Shown: positions 42,776 through 55,239 of the stretch, piece by piece
How positions within the stretch are numbered: position 1 is the stretch's first letter
How the letters are laid out: each line of letters begins with the position of its first letter
Origin: Vicia villosa
Taxonomy: Eukaryota; Streptophyta; Magnoliopsida; Fabales; Fabaceae
NCBI RefSeq assembly: GCF_029867415.1
Contig: NC_081185.1
Location: 69,387,156 to 69,451,155 of the forward strand
DNA: 64,000 nucleotides
Reading direction: 5' to 3'
Position numbers and translations under genes: made by a program
Notes under the pieces: model-generated
What the model was told of the DNA's origin: nothing
The model's database searches: none
The model's input: only the letters and a program-made list of their open reading frames with translations

Positions 42776-43026
42776 TATAGAACAGCTTCAGAGAATAATT
42801 TCTTATGTTTATTCATATTGTAATGCAACATATATATACACAAGAGCCCCTATAATTCCTCTTCTATTAAGGGAATGACAGCAAACAATTTACACTGTAT
42901 AATTGACTAATTTACAGCTTACAAAATATTTGATTGCCTTACTTAGCTAACACAGAATATTTTACAGCTAACATAATATTTTATTGCCTAATTTAGCTAA
43001 AACAGAATATTTGACATATTCTAACA
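42776..43026 (-). repeat. 3' LTR of copia element (minus strand)
   Basis: 251 bp; preceded in element sense by the purine tract ACTTGAGTGGGGG (43027-43039). Non-canonical end TG...TA rather than TG...CA. Confidence 0.9.
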
Positions 43027-43033
43027 CCCCCAC

Positions 43034-46000
43034 TCAAGTTGGTGCATGGATATCACACATTCCCAACTTGAATAATGATTCATTGAACACTCTGCTTGCC
43101 ACTCCTTTGGTGAGAACATCAGCTAACTGCAATTCAGATCTTACATAGGGAAAGGAAATTATTCCAGCTTCCAGTTTCTCTTTGATGAAATGTCTATCAA
43201 TCTCTACATGTTTTGTTATATCATGTTGGACAAGATTATGAGCAATTGCTATTGCCGATGTATTATCACAGTACAAACTCATAGCTTCCTTAGGTTTAAA
43301 GCCCAAATCTGATAAAACATTTCGTACGCACAAAAATTCACATACCGCAAGAGCCATGCCTCTAAATTCTGCTTCAGCACTAGATCTTGCTACTACCGGT
43401 TGCTTTTTACTCCTCCAGGTTACAAGATTTCCTCCTACAAACGTAAAGTAACCGGAGGTAGACCTTCTATCATTTTTTGACCCTGCCCAATCAGCGTCGG
43501 TGTACCCTTCAACCTTTAAGTTCTCATGATTTGAGAATAGAATTCCTTTTCCGGGAGTAGACTTCAAATATCTCAAAATCCTCTCAACGGCATCCATATG
43601 AGGCTTGCGTGGATCATGCATAAATTGGCTAACAACATTTACTGCATAGGTAATATCAGGACGTGTATGAGACAAATAAATTAATTTTCCCACTAGCCTC
43701 TGGTACCTCTCTCGGTCTATGCTAGCTGAATTTGAACATTGAAAAAGCACGTGATTCTGTTCAATTGGGGTATCAACTGGTTTACACCCAAGCAACCCAG
43801 TTTCAGATAACAAGTCAATAGTATACTTTCTTTGACATAGAAAAATACCATGTTTTGATCTAGCTACTTCAATACCTAAAAAATATTTGAGGTTTCCAAG
43901 TTGTTTCATCTCAAATTCAGATGCAAGATATCTTTGCAAACTAGAAATCTCATCTTGGTCATTTCCTGTAACTATCATATCATCTACATAGATAATTAAG
44001 GCTGTAACTTTACCTTCTTCTTTCTTCAAAAATAAGGTATGATCATAATTACTTGCTTTATAGCCAAACGCCTTCATAGACTTAGTGAACCTTCCAAACC
44101 ATGCTCTTGGGGATTGTTTTAATCCATATAGAGCTTTCTTTAATTTACAAACCTTCATTCCATTTGAATCTATCATGGAATCTGTCATACCTGGTGGAGA
44201 ATCCATATAAATTTCTTCCAAAATTTCCCCATGTAAGAAAGCATTTTTCACATCAAATTGTAGAAGAGGCCAATCTTGGTTTACTGCTATTGACAAAAGT
44301 ATTCTTACAGTGTTGAGCTTGGCCACCGGAGCAAACGTCTCTTGATAATCTACACCATAAGACTAAGTGTAACCTTTAGCAACTAGTCGAGCTTTATACC
44401 TCTCAATACTTCCATCAGCCTTGTGTTTTATTGTAAAAACCCATTTGCACCCCACTGTTTTCTTCCCACTTGGTAAAGTCACAATATCCCAAGTGTTGTT
44501 CTTTTCTAAAGCTGCCATCTCCTCAGCCATTGCTTTCGTCCATTTAGGATCTGCTAAAGCTTCCTGCACATTACTAGGAATAGAAATTAAAGATAATTGA
44601 GATACAAATGACTTATATGACCGAGATAACTTGTGAGATGACACATAATTACTAATGGGATATTTAATTTTGGATTGAAGATCTGGTTCATATCTAACAG
44701 GAGGTTGACCACGGTTAGAACGGGATGGAAGATTATATTTGACGGTAGATGACTCGGTGTTAGGTGTGATGGTGGTGTCATGTAAACAATGATCAATTTC
44801 ATGGTCAGTTTCATGCAAACAAGACTCAATTTCAGAATCAACAACATTAACTTCATCTATATGTGTATTATCAAAGATGGGATTAAGAGATACCTCTGAA
44901 GAGCCATGTTGAACCTGTGGAGAAGATTGAGCTAGTTGGATATGATCTGAAGACACTGTATTATCTAAAAAAGGAGTGTCCATATTTAAGGCTGGCTCAC
45001 TTCCTGCAGAGTGATCCTCACAAGATAATTTTACATTTGAAATTTCAAACAAACTAACATCATGATGCTGCACTTCATTTTCATTCCCCCCCTGAAGTGG
45101 AGAATCGACATAAAAAAAATTATCTTCATGAAATGTCACATCCATAGAAATATAAAATTTCTTTGATGTGGGATGATAAGCAAGATAACCTTTTTGAGTT
45201 GATCCATACCCAACAAAGACACATTTAATAGCTCGTTCTTCAAGCTTTGTACGTTGATGTGGGTGTAAGTGCACATATATAACACATCCAAAAACATGAG
45301 GAAGTAAATAAACAATGGAAGGAAGAGCACAATGATCAGACAACACATCTAAAGGTCTTCTAAAATTAAGCACGCTAGAAGGGGTTCGATTAATCAAATA
45401 AACGGCGGAGTTCACAGCCTCGCCCCACAAATGAGATGGAACATTACCTTCTATTAAGAGTGATCTTGTCACTTCTAATAGATGTCTATTTTTCCTCTCA
45501 GCCACTCCGTTTTGTTGGGGTGAGTAAGGACATGTAGTTTGATGCAAAATGCCTTTAGAGTTCATGAATTCCATTAATTCCTTTTTAAAGTATTCCCCTC
45601 CATTATCAGATCTAATGACTTTTATACTTGTGTTAAATTGTGTAACTATCATTTGATGAAAGGAACGAAACACATCATACACATCACTTTTATGTTTTAG
45701 CAAATACACCCAAGTTACCCGAGTACAATCATCAACAAAACTAATAAACCATTTTTTCCCATTATGCGTAGATTGTGGAGCAGGGCCCCAGACATCTGTG
45801 TGTACTAACGAAAAAGGAAAATCAGTTTTTCTATTGCTTAAAGGATAAACAGCACGATGACTTTTTGCTAGAACACAAGTTTCACAAAGAAAATCCGAAA
45901 TATTGCATTTATGAAATAGTGATGGAAACAATTTCTTTAAATAACTAAAAGATGGATGTCCCAATCGTCTATGCCATAGCCAAATTTCCTTTTTATTTTT

Positions 46001-46684
46001 ATCTTGTATATGATCACTTGCAATATGAGCCAATGCTCCCTTATGAGTTTGTTTGGAAACATTCTCAAGATAATACAGTCCTTCACTTTGTCTACCACTG
46101 CCAATCTTCTCCTTGGTGTATATATTCTGAAAAAGACAATGAGTAGGGTAAAACATAGCAACACAAGAATGTGATTTAGTTAATTGGCTGACAGAGAGAA
46201 GGTTACAATTCAAAGTAGGAACAAATAAGACATCGGGTATGGCTAATGAGGGTGAGAGGGATACAGTACCCACACCTTCAATAGGAGATGCGACTCCATT
46301 GGCATTAACAATGATAGTTTTAGAATTAGAACCACTAGAGGAAAAATTAGTAAATACTTGACGATCACAAGTCATATGGTCAGTAGCACCTGTATCGATT
46401 ATCCAATCTCTACCCCTAGTAACAACAGAAAGATTAAGAGCAAAGTTAGATATACCTGACTTGGTTAAAAATCCAGCAGCTGTAGAATTATGGCTCTTCA
46501 TATTTTCTGCCTTGCTATTGGAATTATTTTTCCCTTTTGGATGCCAATCTGGATATCCATGGAGTTTAAAACATGCTTCCACTACATGATTATCACCATT
46601 ACAGTGGGTACACTTACGAACTCCTTTCTTAGGGTACTTCTTGACAGCAAAAACAGACCCCTCAGTAGGTTCACTACCAAGCAT
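43034..46684 (-). pseudogene. Copia gag end, protease, integrase, RT, RNase H with one nonsense codon
   Basis: One frame from 46684 to 43034 broken only by TAG 44363-44365. CCHC knuckle CTHCNGDNHVVEACFKLHGYP; protease WIIDTGATDHMT; integrase HRRLGHPSFSYL, CETCVLAKSH, HTDVWGPA, RSDNGGEY and QQNGVAERKNR; RT KWVFTIKHK before the stop and QFDVKNAFLHG, YGLKQSPRAWF, catalytic YVDDMIV after it; RNase H TDADWAGS, SSAEAEFRGMA; end QLADVLTKGV. Length and order are normal for copia. The nonsense codon lies in the RT N-terminal part. Confidence 0.92.
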
Positions 46685-47133
46685 AGCTTCTTGGCGATTT
46701 ACTTCAGCACAAACGGTTGCATAAACTGATTGAACACTTGGGTAGAGATTACCTCATGATACAATTGATATGCTCTTGATGCATCTTGGTTGACAGAGTA
46801 CGTCTCCTTCACAGTTTCCTAAATTTATTTTGCCGTAGCCAAGCGAATGAAGAGGGATCTGGTTTCTTTAGTCATTGAGTCCAGAAGCCAAGACTTGACC
46901 AAGCAGTTCTCATCTTCCCATGCTTCATAATCGTCAGATTTCTGGTCCTTTGGTGCAGCCTTTGTTCCGGTGACGTAGCCCCAACGTTTTCTGCCTCTGA
47001 TCTTGTTCTGCACATTCAACGACCACTCGACATAGTTGCTGCCGTCAAGTCGTTCAGGGGTTAGCGCTTCATGCATCTGAATCGCAGCGGAAGAATTGGG
47101 TTTCTCCGGTTTATTATTCTCGGAAGAAGCCAT
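46685..47133 (-). pseudogene. Copia gag N-terminal part, internally deleted
   Basis: Starts MASSENNKPEKPNSS at 47133; LTPERLDGSNYVEWS is the UBN2-type Gag signature. A stop follows LATAK (46825-46827), then ETVKETYSVNQDASRAYQLY in a broken frame. Only about 145 codons separate the start from the pol frame, so a large piece of Gag before the zinc knuckle is missing. The element would depend on Gag supplied in trans. Confidence 0.8.
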
Positions 47134-47196
47134 GAGAAATTATCCAAAGAAACTAATAAGTACCGATTCCTATATTGTAGAGAGGAAGTCGGTGTA

Positions 47197-47208
47197 GCTC
47201 TGATACCA
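47197..47208 (-). promoter_or_regulatory. Primer binding site (tRNA-iMet type)
   Basis: TGGTATCAGAGC on the minus strand immediately after the 5' LTR; complementary to the 3' end of plant initiator-methionine tRNA, as in most Ty1/copia elements. Confidence 0.9.
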
Positions 47209-47460
47209 TATAGAACAGTTTCAGAGAATAATTTCTTATGTTTATTCATATTGTAATGCAACATATATATACACAAGAGCCCCCTATAATTCCTCTTCTA
47301 TTAAGGGAATGACAGCAAACAATTTACACTGTATAATTGACTAATTTACAGCTTACAAAATATTTGATTGCCTTACTTAGCTAACACAGAATATTTTACA
47401 GCTAACATAATATTTTATTGCCTAATTTAGTTAAAACAGAATATTTGACATATTCTAACA
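47209..47460 (-). repeat. 5' LTR of copia element (minus strand)
   Basis: 252 bp, differing from the other LTR by two C/T substitutions and one C in a C run. Its end ...TTCTATA directly abuts the primer site. Confidence 0.9.
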
Positions 47461-47465
47461 TTGAG

Positions 47466-47490
47466 GTCCTGAGTTCGAAGGAGCAAAATA
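47466..47490 (+). repeat. tRNA-like SINE, right part
   Basis: GTCCTGAGTTCGAAGGAGCAA with the B-box-like core GAGTTCGAAGG; continues the segment at 42716-42775. Confidence 0.5.
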
Positions 47491-50400
47491 TTTCTTGGAA
47501 GCTGTTTTCTTTTTTCTACATGAAAAATGCTTGCATTTTTTTTATAACAGAATTTATAAACTAAGAATTTGAGAACATTCTTTTTTCAACATTCTCATGA
47601 GATTAAAATGAAAAAGTTGAGTTTACATACCCGGACAAGATGAAATACATGCCAACAAACGCCCATCATTATATTGCTAGTAAATGTTGCCGATCTCTCT
47701 AACGCTTCTCAGGTTATTGTTGCAAGTGGTTATTTTTCTTGACTTCTTCAGTAATAAATTAAACTTCATTTTAAATAACAGTCGCGTGTGGTTGCTTAAA
47801 GTCGTTAGCCGTCATGTAAAGGCTTTGGTGATTTTGGTCCGTATAAATGTTGTCTTGCAACATTGAGTGCGGTCGTTGCGGCGGGGTTAATTTACCACAA
47901 TTTTTTTGTCACAAAAGTATGAATAAAACTGTATTGGAATATAAACCTTCCAATACCGTTTTGTCAAGACTATTTTTGCAATAACTGTTATTGTATAACA
48001 GACCTTGATTTGAAACATGTGTGTAGTGCATACATGTATAAAAAACTATTTTATCTCTCAGGAATCCTTCTTGGAGGTTGTTTAAATTTTTCTACCAATT
48101 TCAACATCATAGTGTTGAATCCAAACGGTTAGATGCGCCATCTGTATCATTAGATGTGCCACCTGGATTAATGAATCCAAATTCAGTGGTTGTGGCTTAT
48201 TTTATTTTATTTTCTTTCTTTCATTTTTATTTTGATTTCTTTTATAAAATTGATTTTAAATTAGATTTTACTCTAAAAATTCACAAAAATATTTACATCA
48301 TTCCCTTGTCAATATCTCTTGAGCCTCCCTAATATGGAGTGCGGATATCTCTTCTTCTAAATCCCTAGTTGTTTGGAAAGGCGGAGTAAAAGATGTTTAA
48401 ATAATTTTATAATTAATTAAAAGAAGAAAAAAGAGCATACTTTGTTAGATAGCTTAAAAAGAAAAACAATGAATCAATGAAAGTTGCAGTCAAACAAATC
48501 ATTGCAACTTTCATCGATCCCTTGTTTTTCGTTTTAACTTATGTGAACAAGTTATGGTTTTTTACTTTATTTAATTGTAAAATATTTCATCACAATTTAC
48601 TCCATCTTTTCAATTTTAAAAAAATATTAAAAACTTAATTTTTCCATTTATTTTGTATAGAAAAATATATGTATTGACAACCAATCATGATTTATGATTA
48701 TTTAATTAATAACATTAAAGGAATATATATATGCCTTACTATATCTTGACTGACACGGTGGAATGATGAGTCTTTGGTTGTTAGGGGCCTCATTTAAAAC
48801 AAAGGACATTCTTTAGAGGTTCTTTCATTTTCTTGGAGGCTTAATTACATTAAATTTTAACAAAGCATAAAATGGTCAACTTAGTATTTTAAATTCTGAC
48901 TCTATTTATATACGAGGATGTGGAAAAGAGAAGAATGTTAATTACATGGTTTTTTGAGTGGCTTTCTTAAAAATAGTTGGCATTTTTAATGGTTCGGTAT
49001 ATGTTGCGTTCTTTCTAGAATGTCTTCTAATCATATTTTTCTATTTGGTGGGTTCTTATATGTTTCCGTAATTGATTCATTCCAGAATATAATTGATTTG
49101 ATTTGCTTACATATGCATTATTTCAAAAGAGTGAAATACTTGCATTTTTTTATAACAGAATTTAAAAAACTAAAAAATTGAGTATGTATAATACATAATA
49201 AATTATCATTAGATCATAAAATTAAAGAAAACATTCTCTTTTCTATATTCTCAAATTAAAATGGACAATTTGAGTTTACCTACAAACAACCACCGTAAAT
49301 TGTTGGTAAATGTTGACAATCTTTCTAGATATTCAAAATCAAAGTATCTGAAAGTTTATATCATATTAGAAATTAGAGAAAACTATCAAAATAATACCAA
49401 TTTATTAGATCAGGCCGATGAGAAAAAAATTAATTTTTTTTTAATAACAGTCGAGGGTCGTGAAGTGGCATAAAGGCTTTGCCCATCGTGTATGGTTTTA
49501 ATAACAGTCAGTATAAGTGTTGTGCTGCTATACTATCACAAAACAATAATGCTTACTAGAGACATGTATTAAAAACTATTACCTCTGCAGAATATTTCTT
49601 GAAAGCTGTTTTCTTTTTTCTACCAATTTCAGCAACATAGTGAAATTATTCCCAGTGTCCAATCTAAGAGCTCTCCGTTCCAATTTGCCACCTCTAACAT
49701 GGATCCTCCTAACCCTCTTGTTGCCTAGCAACTTCTTATTTGCTGGCCGACAACGAAGCTCGTACCTATACAAATCTGACGAGATTATAACTAGCTTAAT
49801 TAATAATTTACTGGAATCTCTATACCATAAAAAAATATCAGAAAATATTTAGCATTGAAATTACAATCTGAAGAGAAAATTCCAAATCACGGATAAAACC
49901 TAAACCCACTATTGAATTTCATTTATGGTATGTGTTTTATGTGGGAGAGAAACTGAAAAGAAGGAGAAAATATTTAGGGTTTGTTTTGAACGAGTTTCGG
50001 TTTTTAAATATTTACAATTTATATTATTAATTAAATTTTAAAAATTGTTTTGAAGAAATAAAATAAAATATGTTTAGTAATGTTATTTTCAAAATCTGTT
50101 TTAAAGATGTAAAATGAAAAGTTTTGTAAAAGAAATTTTTTATTAAAATATATTTTTTAAAATACACTTGTTTTATTCTTATTTTACATTATAATAAATT
50201 TTCTTTTAATATATAAAAATATAAATTTACTTATTGAATTTTTTAATTACTTTTTTCATAAATTTATTGACAAATAAAAAAATTAGTTGTATAATTTATA
50301 GCGGGTTGGATATTGTTTTATTTTAAAATTTAAATAACAATCTTAAAATTTTTATTTAGTTTGAAATTGGAAATAATCAAAGGCACTAAAAAAAATTAAT

Positions 50401-50647
50401 TTTAATTATTAAAATGGTGCACAAAAAACACAATTATATGTTTACTATAAATAAACTCATTTACAGTTTTTTGCTTTTGCCTCATCCCGTTTATTTTTTA
50501 TGTTTTGGGTTTTTTTATAGAATTTTATATGTTAATAATAAAAAAATTGTGTTTGTGTTTCTCTCAAATTTTATTTATCTTCATTTTTAAATAATTTCAA
50601 CAATTAATAATATTTGATCAAAAAAAAAACAATTAATAATATTAATA
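47491..50647. repeat. Repeat module R, rest of copy 2 and copy 3 (no gene)
   Basis: 47491-48350 continues copy 2: AATATTTCTTGGAAGCTGTTTTC recurs at 49590. 48390-50560 is another copy, with GGATCCTCCTAACCCTCTTGTTG (49699) matching 57788 and AGAAACTGAAAAGAAGGAGA (49952) matching 6983 and 58232. Short frames such as 49579-49773 are shared with 57673-57861 only as DNA, not as protein. No recognisable domain. Confidence 0.6.
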
Positions 50648-50710
50648 CTCCCTCCGTTCCTTAAGGAAACAAAAATTTCTAAAACGACACTTAAAAAGAA
50701 ACGGAAAGAG
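50648..50710. mobile_element. Very short Stowaway-like MITE
   Basis: CTCCCTCCGTTCC at the left end and its imperfect inverse GAAACGGAAAGAG at the right, flanked by TA on both sides (50646-50647 and 50711-50712). Known: CTCCCTCCGTYCC ends with TA duplications mark Tc1/Mariner Stowaway MITEs, usually 70-350 bp; this 63-bp copy is unusually small, likely internally deleted. Confidence 0.7.
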
Positions 50711-51015
50711 TATTTTCTTATAATAATAATAATATTACATCAATCACGAGACCCTTTTACTTATCCTACCTGCCCCTTTTAGCCTAAGGTAAAAAAAACT
50801 TTCATAAATTAAGAACCTCTCGCATCTTCTTCCTCAACTTCTTTGAGTTTCTTAGCTTACTGCACTGTTCATCAAAATTTATCCTTGAATTTCTCTTCTC
50901 GTCGGAAAGCGTCTCATGCCCCTCCTTTTTCACGTTCATTTACAATATTGCTCACCTAATTTCCACTTCTAATTAGAATTGGGTCCGAAACAAAAGATGG
51001 CCCAGGCCCAATCCC
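50711..51015. other. Spacer containing LINE ORF1 tail remnants
   Basis: No open gene; the right end runs into the degenerate ORF1 on the minus strand. Confidence 0.4.
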
Positions 51016-52056
51016 TTAAAGCTCCTTTCTAGCCCCCTTATTATCTTTTGGAACCGGATTATGAAGAAAAATGCCAACTGGTCCCTTAGTTTTTGCCACG
51101 TCATCACCTGTACAAAAGTTACCAGCAAGCTCTAGAGTGCAGGCTACGTTACTAGAGGAAATCATGGAAATGCTATCTGTGGAGCTTAGCAATACGATGC
51201 TCGACGCTGACTTTTTCATCTTCATAGTAAAACATTTAATGTCTGCAGAGCCATCATCAAAACCATCAGACCCTTCTTCCCCTTTTCTGGTAGCCACTGG
51301 ATAGTCACCATCACCTTTACCTTGGGACCCTACACGGCAAGGAGGACCAACTGTTTCTGAAAAAACTCTCCCTTGCTTACCATCTCCGATGAAAAGGAGC
51401 TATCATCCCTATCGCTTGTAAAACTATCTTCTTCGTCTGAAAAAAATGGGGCTTCCGATCTCAAGGTGACTTCTTCTATTATCCAAACTTCTATCCAAAC
51501 ACCATCCAAACAGACATTAACTTTGGTTCTGATAGTTTCCAAATCCTTTGTGAACACGATAAAGGAGAGAACGTCCAGCCTCTTCGGTTTGTTTTCTAGG
51601 AAATTAAAGCTGGCGATCACACCTACATCTGAAATCAAAGTCTCTAAAAAGTTTTTGTTTCTCACGTGACAAGGAAATCCAAAGATTGAAATCTTAGCTG
51701 CTCTAGTACATTCCACTCCCATATGCTTCCTACTTCTTAACTCCTTAAACCAACGGTTTTTCCGTTCGCTCCAAGCTTCAAAAAGTATATGTAGCTCTCC
51801 TTCCGCGGATTCCTCGAGCAAACATAAATTAGGTCCTAATGGTGTAGCTATAACAAAGAAAATGCCTTGCTCCAACAGACTTTTCCCTACACCATATGCC
51901 TGTCTAGGGATGTTCAATATTCCAACCATTTCCTTCCTAAACTTTGTTTTATCTTCCTCCAACGAATTAAAGATGATAGACTTTCCCACTTCTTTCGTGA
52001 CCTTTTCGGCGTCAACATTCTTTCCCTTGAATGCTTCTGCAAAACTTCTCTTTGAA
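51016..52056 (-). pseudogene. Diverged RRM-class LINE ORF1, C-terminal part
   Basis: Minus strand from about 52056 (VSKRSFAEAFKGKNVD) through GKSIIFNSLEEDKTKF, GIFFVIATPLGPNLCLLEES, WSERKNRWFKELRS, AAKISIFGFPCHV, to an acidic Ser/Asp-rich tail (stop at 51330), then a shifted frame 51297-51016. GPNLCLLE and the Trp spacing match the ORF1 copies at 24793 and 61236, but overall divergence is high. The RRM is absent or unrecognisable. Different subfamily of the same LINE class. Confidence 0.7.
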
Positions 52057-52921
<865 letters not shown>

Positions 52922-53172
52922 CACTACAAGAAAATTGACTTTCGGTGACACTAAAAAAATGTCACTAAAAGTTAATAATCTGTAGGTAAATGTCTATAGG
53001 ACTTTGAGTGACACCCACCTGTGGTATCAACTATAAGGGGGTGTTGTGTGACACCAAATTGAATGTCACAATAACTTTTAGCTATGGTTAAGTTTTTTCC
53101 TAAAGTTGCAACGAATGTCACAATATACTATGCTAGTATTACAAATAATAGAAAATCTACCTACAAATTATG
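52922..53172. mobile_element. CACTA-like transposon end
   Basis: CACTACAAGAAAATTGACTT is a typical En/Spm (CACTA) terminus, followed by subterminal GTGACAC / TGTCAC motifs (52944, 52962, 53010, 53048, 53066, 53117) in both orientations. The opposite end is not identified; GTAGTG at 55752-55757 shares only the outer six bases. Probably a remnant interrupted by the Sirevirus at 53173. Confidence 0.5.
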
Positions 53173-54249
53173 TGTTAGAACAAGAAATGTTCTGATCAAT
53201 ATTCTTAGTTTTGATGATAACATTAAGTATGAATTTTGTATAAGACAATATGGTACTCTAATCCTTTACGTTTTCCATTTCAGGAAAAGTATAAAAGAGT
53301 ATGCACAAATCAGCGTTCAGAGGCACTGGCCCAGAAGTTCTGGATGGCTTCATCAGAACATAGTCTGGCAAGACATCAGAAGATGGTCCTGCAGAATCAA
53401 AACATTAACTGGAAAGCATCAGAAGATGGTAGTCATAAGTACAAGCTCTGAAGCTCTAATGGTATCACGCTTAAAGCACTTCAAAGTCTAAAGACAGAAG
53501 TTGCATCTGCACCAAAGCTGGAGACTCTTAAATTCAAACGTCTATTCAACAAATTCTGATTCCAGAAGAAAGTACAAGATGAAAGGGCTATAACGTCAAA
53601 TCTCTGACTGACAAAAGGAACGTTAGAAGCTACAAAAGGCAAAGTTAGTAAAAGCAGCAAATGCATGGCTCGAGGTAGTTGACAAAAGTGTGAAACATTA
53701 AATGCAGTGTTGTACTATTCACGCAAAGCATTAAATGCTCCCAACGGTCATTTCCTCTCAAGCGCCTATATATAGAAGTTTCATTCAGAAGCAGAAAACA
53801 ACACTTGCGCAAACTTACAGAAACGCTGTCAAACTGAAAAGCAAAAAGAACTTCATCTTCAACCTCACAACTTTGTAATATCTTAGTGAGTGTTAAGAAT
53901 TAGAACTTAAGAGAAATATCACTTTGTGATTACAGCTTTATTAGAAGAAAATCAAACTCTTGTAAACATTTATTTTACATTGATTGTAAAAGGAATTCCT
54001 AGAGTGATCAAATTGTAATCTGTAGACTCTAGAAGACTTAGAGGGTATTTAAGTGGAAAACCATTGTAATCAGTTGGATTAGTGGATTAAATCCTCAATT
54101 AAGGTAAATCACCTTGTCAGGGGTGGACTGGAGTAGTTTGGTTAACAACGTACCAGAATAAAAATAATTGTGTTCATTGTTTTTATCTTTCATTTTGAGA
54201 AGTTACACTTATTCAATCCCCCCCTTTCTAAGTGTTTTTCACTCCTTCA
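53173..54249 (+). repeat. 5' LTR of a second Sirevirus-type copia element
   Basis: Starts TGTTAGAACAAGAAATG, ends TTTTCACTCCTTCA; about 1077 bp. TATA box TATATATA at 53767-53774. Followed by ATTGGCATCAGAGCGCC, a primer site resembling TGGTATCAGAGC. The 3' LTR is not in the window. Confidence 0.75.
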
Positions 54250-54250
54250 A

Positions 54251-54266
54251 TTGGCATCAGAGCGCC
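54251..54266 (+). promoter_or_regulatory. Primer binding site of Sirevirus copy
   Basis: TTGGCATCAGAGCGCC, one base from the LTR end; variant of the initiator-Met tRNA site used by copia elements. Confidence 0.7.
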
Positions 54267-54331
54267 AGTTCTAGGTGCAAGCACTTAACCGTGTTAGACA
54301 AAAGATTCAGGGAGAAAAACATAAAATCAAA

Positions 54332-55136
54332 ATGGTTGAAACAACTTCATCTACTCCAACTCCTGAGCAAAACAACAATGGTAACAATGGAAGCAGTAGC
54401 TTCAATGGTTACAATAGACCACCAGTCTTTGATGGTGAAAACTTTGAGTATTGGAAGGATAGACTTGAAAGTTACTTTTTTTGTCACGATGGTGACTTAT
54501 GGGACTTAGTGTTGGATGGTTACACACATCCTGTAAACACTCGTGGAGTCAAGATTCCAAGACAAGCTATGAGTGATGACCAAAAGAAAGAATTCAAGAA
54601 TTATCACAAGTCAAGGACCATATTGTTAAATGCTATCTCTCATGCTGAGTATGAGAAGATAACAAATAGAGAAACAACTCATGATATCTTTGAATCTCTA
54701 AAGATGACTCACGAGGGAAATGATCAAGTAAAGGAGACAAAGGCTTTAGCTCTAATCCAGAAGTATGAAGCATTCAAGATGGAGGAAGATGAGAACATTG
54801 AAGCAATGTTTTCAAGATTCCAGACTCTGACTTCTGGATTGAGAGTTCTTGATAAAGGCTACACCAAAGCTGATCATGTAAAGAAGAACATCAGAAGCTG
54901 ACCCAGAAGATGGGGACCCAAGGTGACTGCCTTCAAGATTGCTAAGAATTTGAATGAGGTGTCTCTAGAAGAGCTGATAAGTTCCCTAAGGAGTCATGAG
55001 ATTGAGCTGGATGCAAATGAGCCTCAAAAGAAAGGTAAGTCTATTGCATTAAAATCTAATAATAAAAAATGCACTAACGCTTTTCAGAGTCAGAAGAAGA
55101 AGAAGATAACCTATGTCTCGAAAATAAATATAGGTT
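54332..55136 (+). pseudogene. Sirevirus gag, truncated, with one stop
   Basis: Starts MVETTSSTPTPEQNN at 54332. UBN2 Gag: PPVFDGENFEYWKDRLESYF, DLWDLVLDGYTHPV, SRTILLNAISHAEYEKI, DIFESLKMTHEGNDQVKETK, MFSRFQTLTSGLRVLDKGYT. TGA at 54899-54901 interrupts it; the same frame goes on (KVTAFKIAKNLNEVSLEEL, SLRSHEIELDANEPQKKGKS) to 55136, where homology ends and a short tandem repeat begins. No zinc knuckle or pol follows: the element is cut off here, perhaps by the CACTA-like sequence that comes next. Confidence 0.85.
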
Positions 55137-55215
55137 GAAAATATAACAGGTTGAAAATATATTACAGGTTGAAAATATTACAGGTTGAAAATAAATATAA
55201 ATTACAGGTCGAACT
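55127..55215. repeat. Short tandem repeat ACAGGTTGAAAATAT
   Basis: About five imperfect copies of (AC)AGGTTGAAAATA between 55131 and 55215, at the breakpoint of the Sirevirus gag. Confidence 0.75.
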
Positions 55216-55239
55216 GGGAGGCTTAAATTACAGGTTGCA

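Larger units (their letters stand above)
42776..47460 (-). mobile_element. Young Ty1/copia element, defective
   Basis: LTRs 42776-43026 and 47209-47460 (251/252 bp), target duplication TTGAG at 42771-42775 and 47461-47465. On the minus strand the element runs TGTTAGAATATG...CTGTTCTATA, then TGGTATCAGAGC (47197-47208), the initiator-Met tRNA primer site typical of copia. LTRs differ by two substitutions and one indel by eye. Inside: gag start (47133), broken gag, pol (46684 to 43034). It lies inside a tRNA-like SINE. Confidence 0.95.

Noticed and set aside
42716..47490. A functional split tRNA gene
   Set aside because: A- and B-box-like words exist but I cannot build a convincing acceptor stem or anticodon arm; SINE head fits better.
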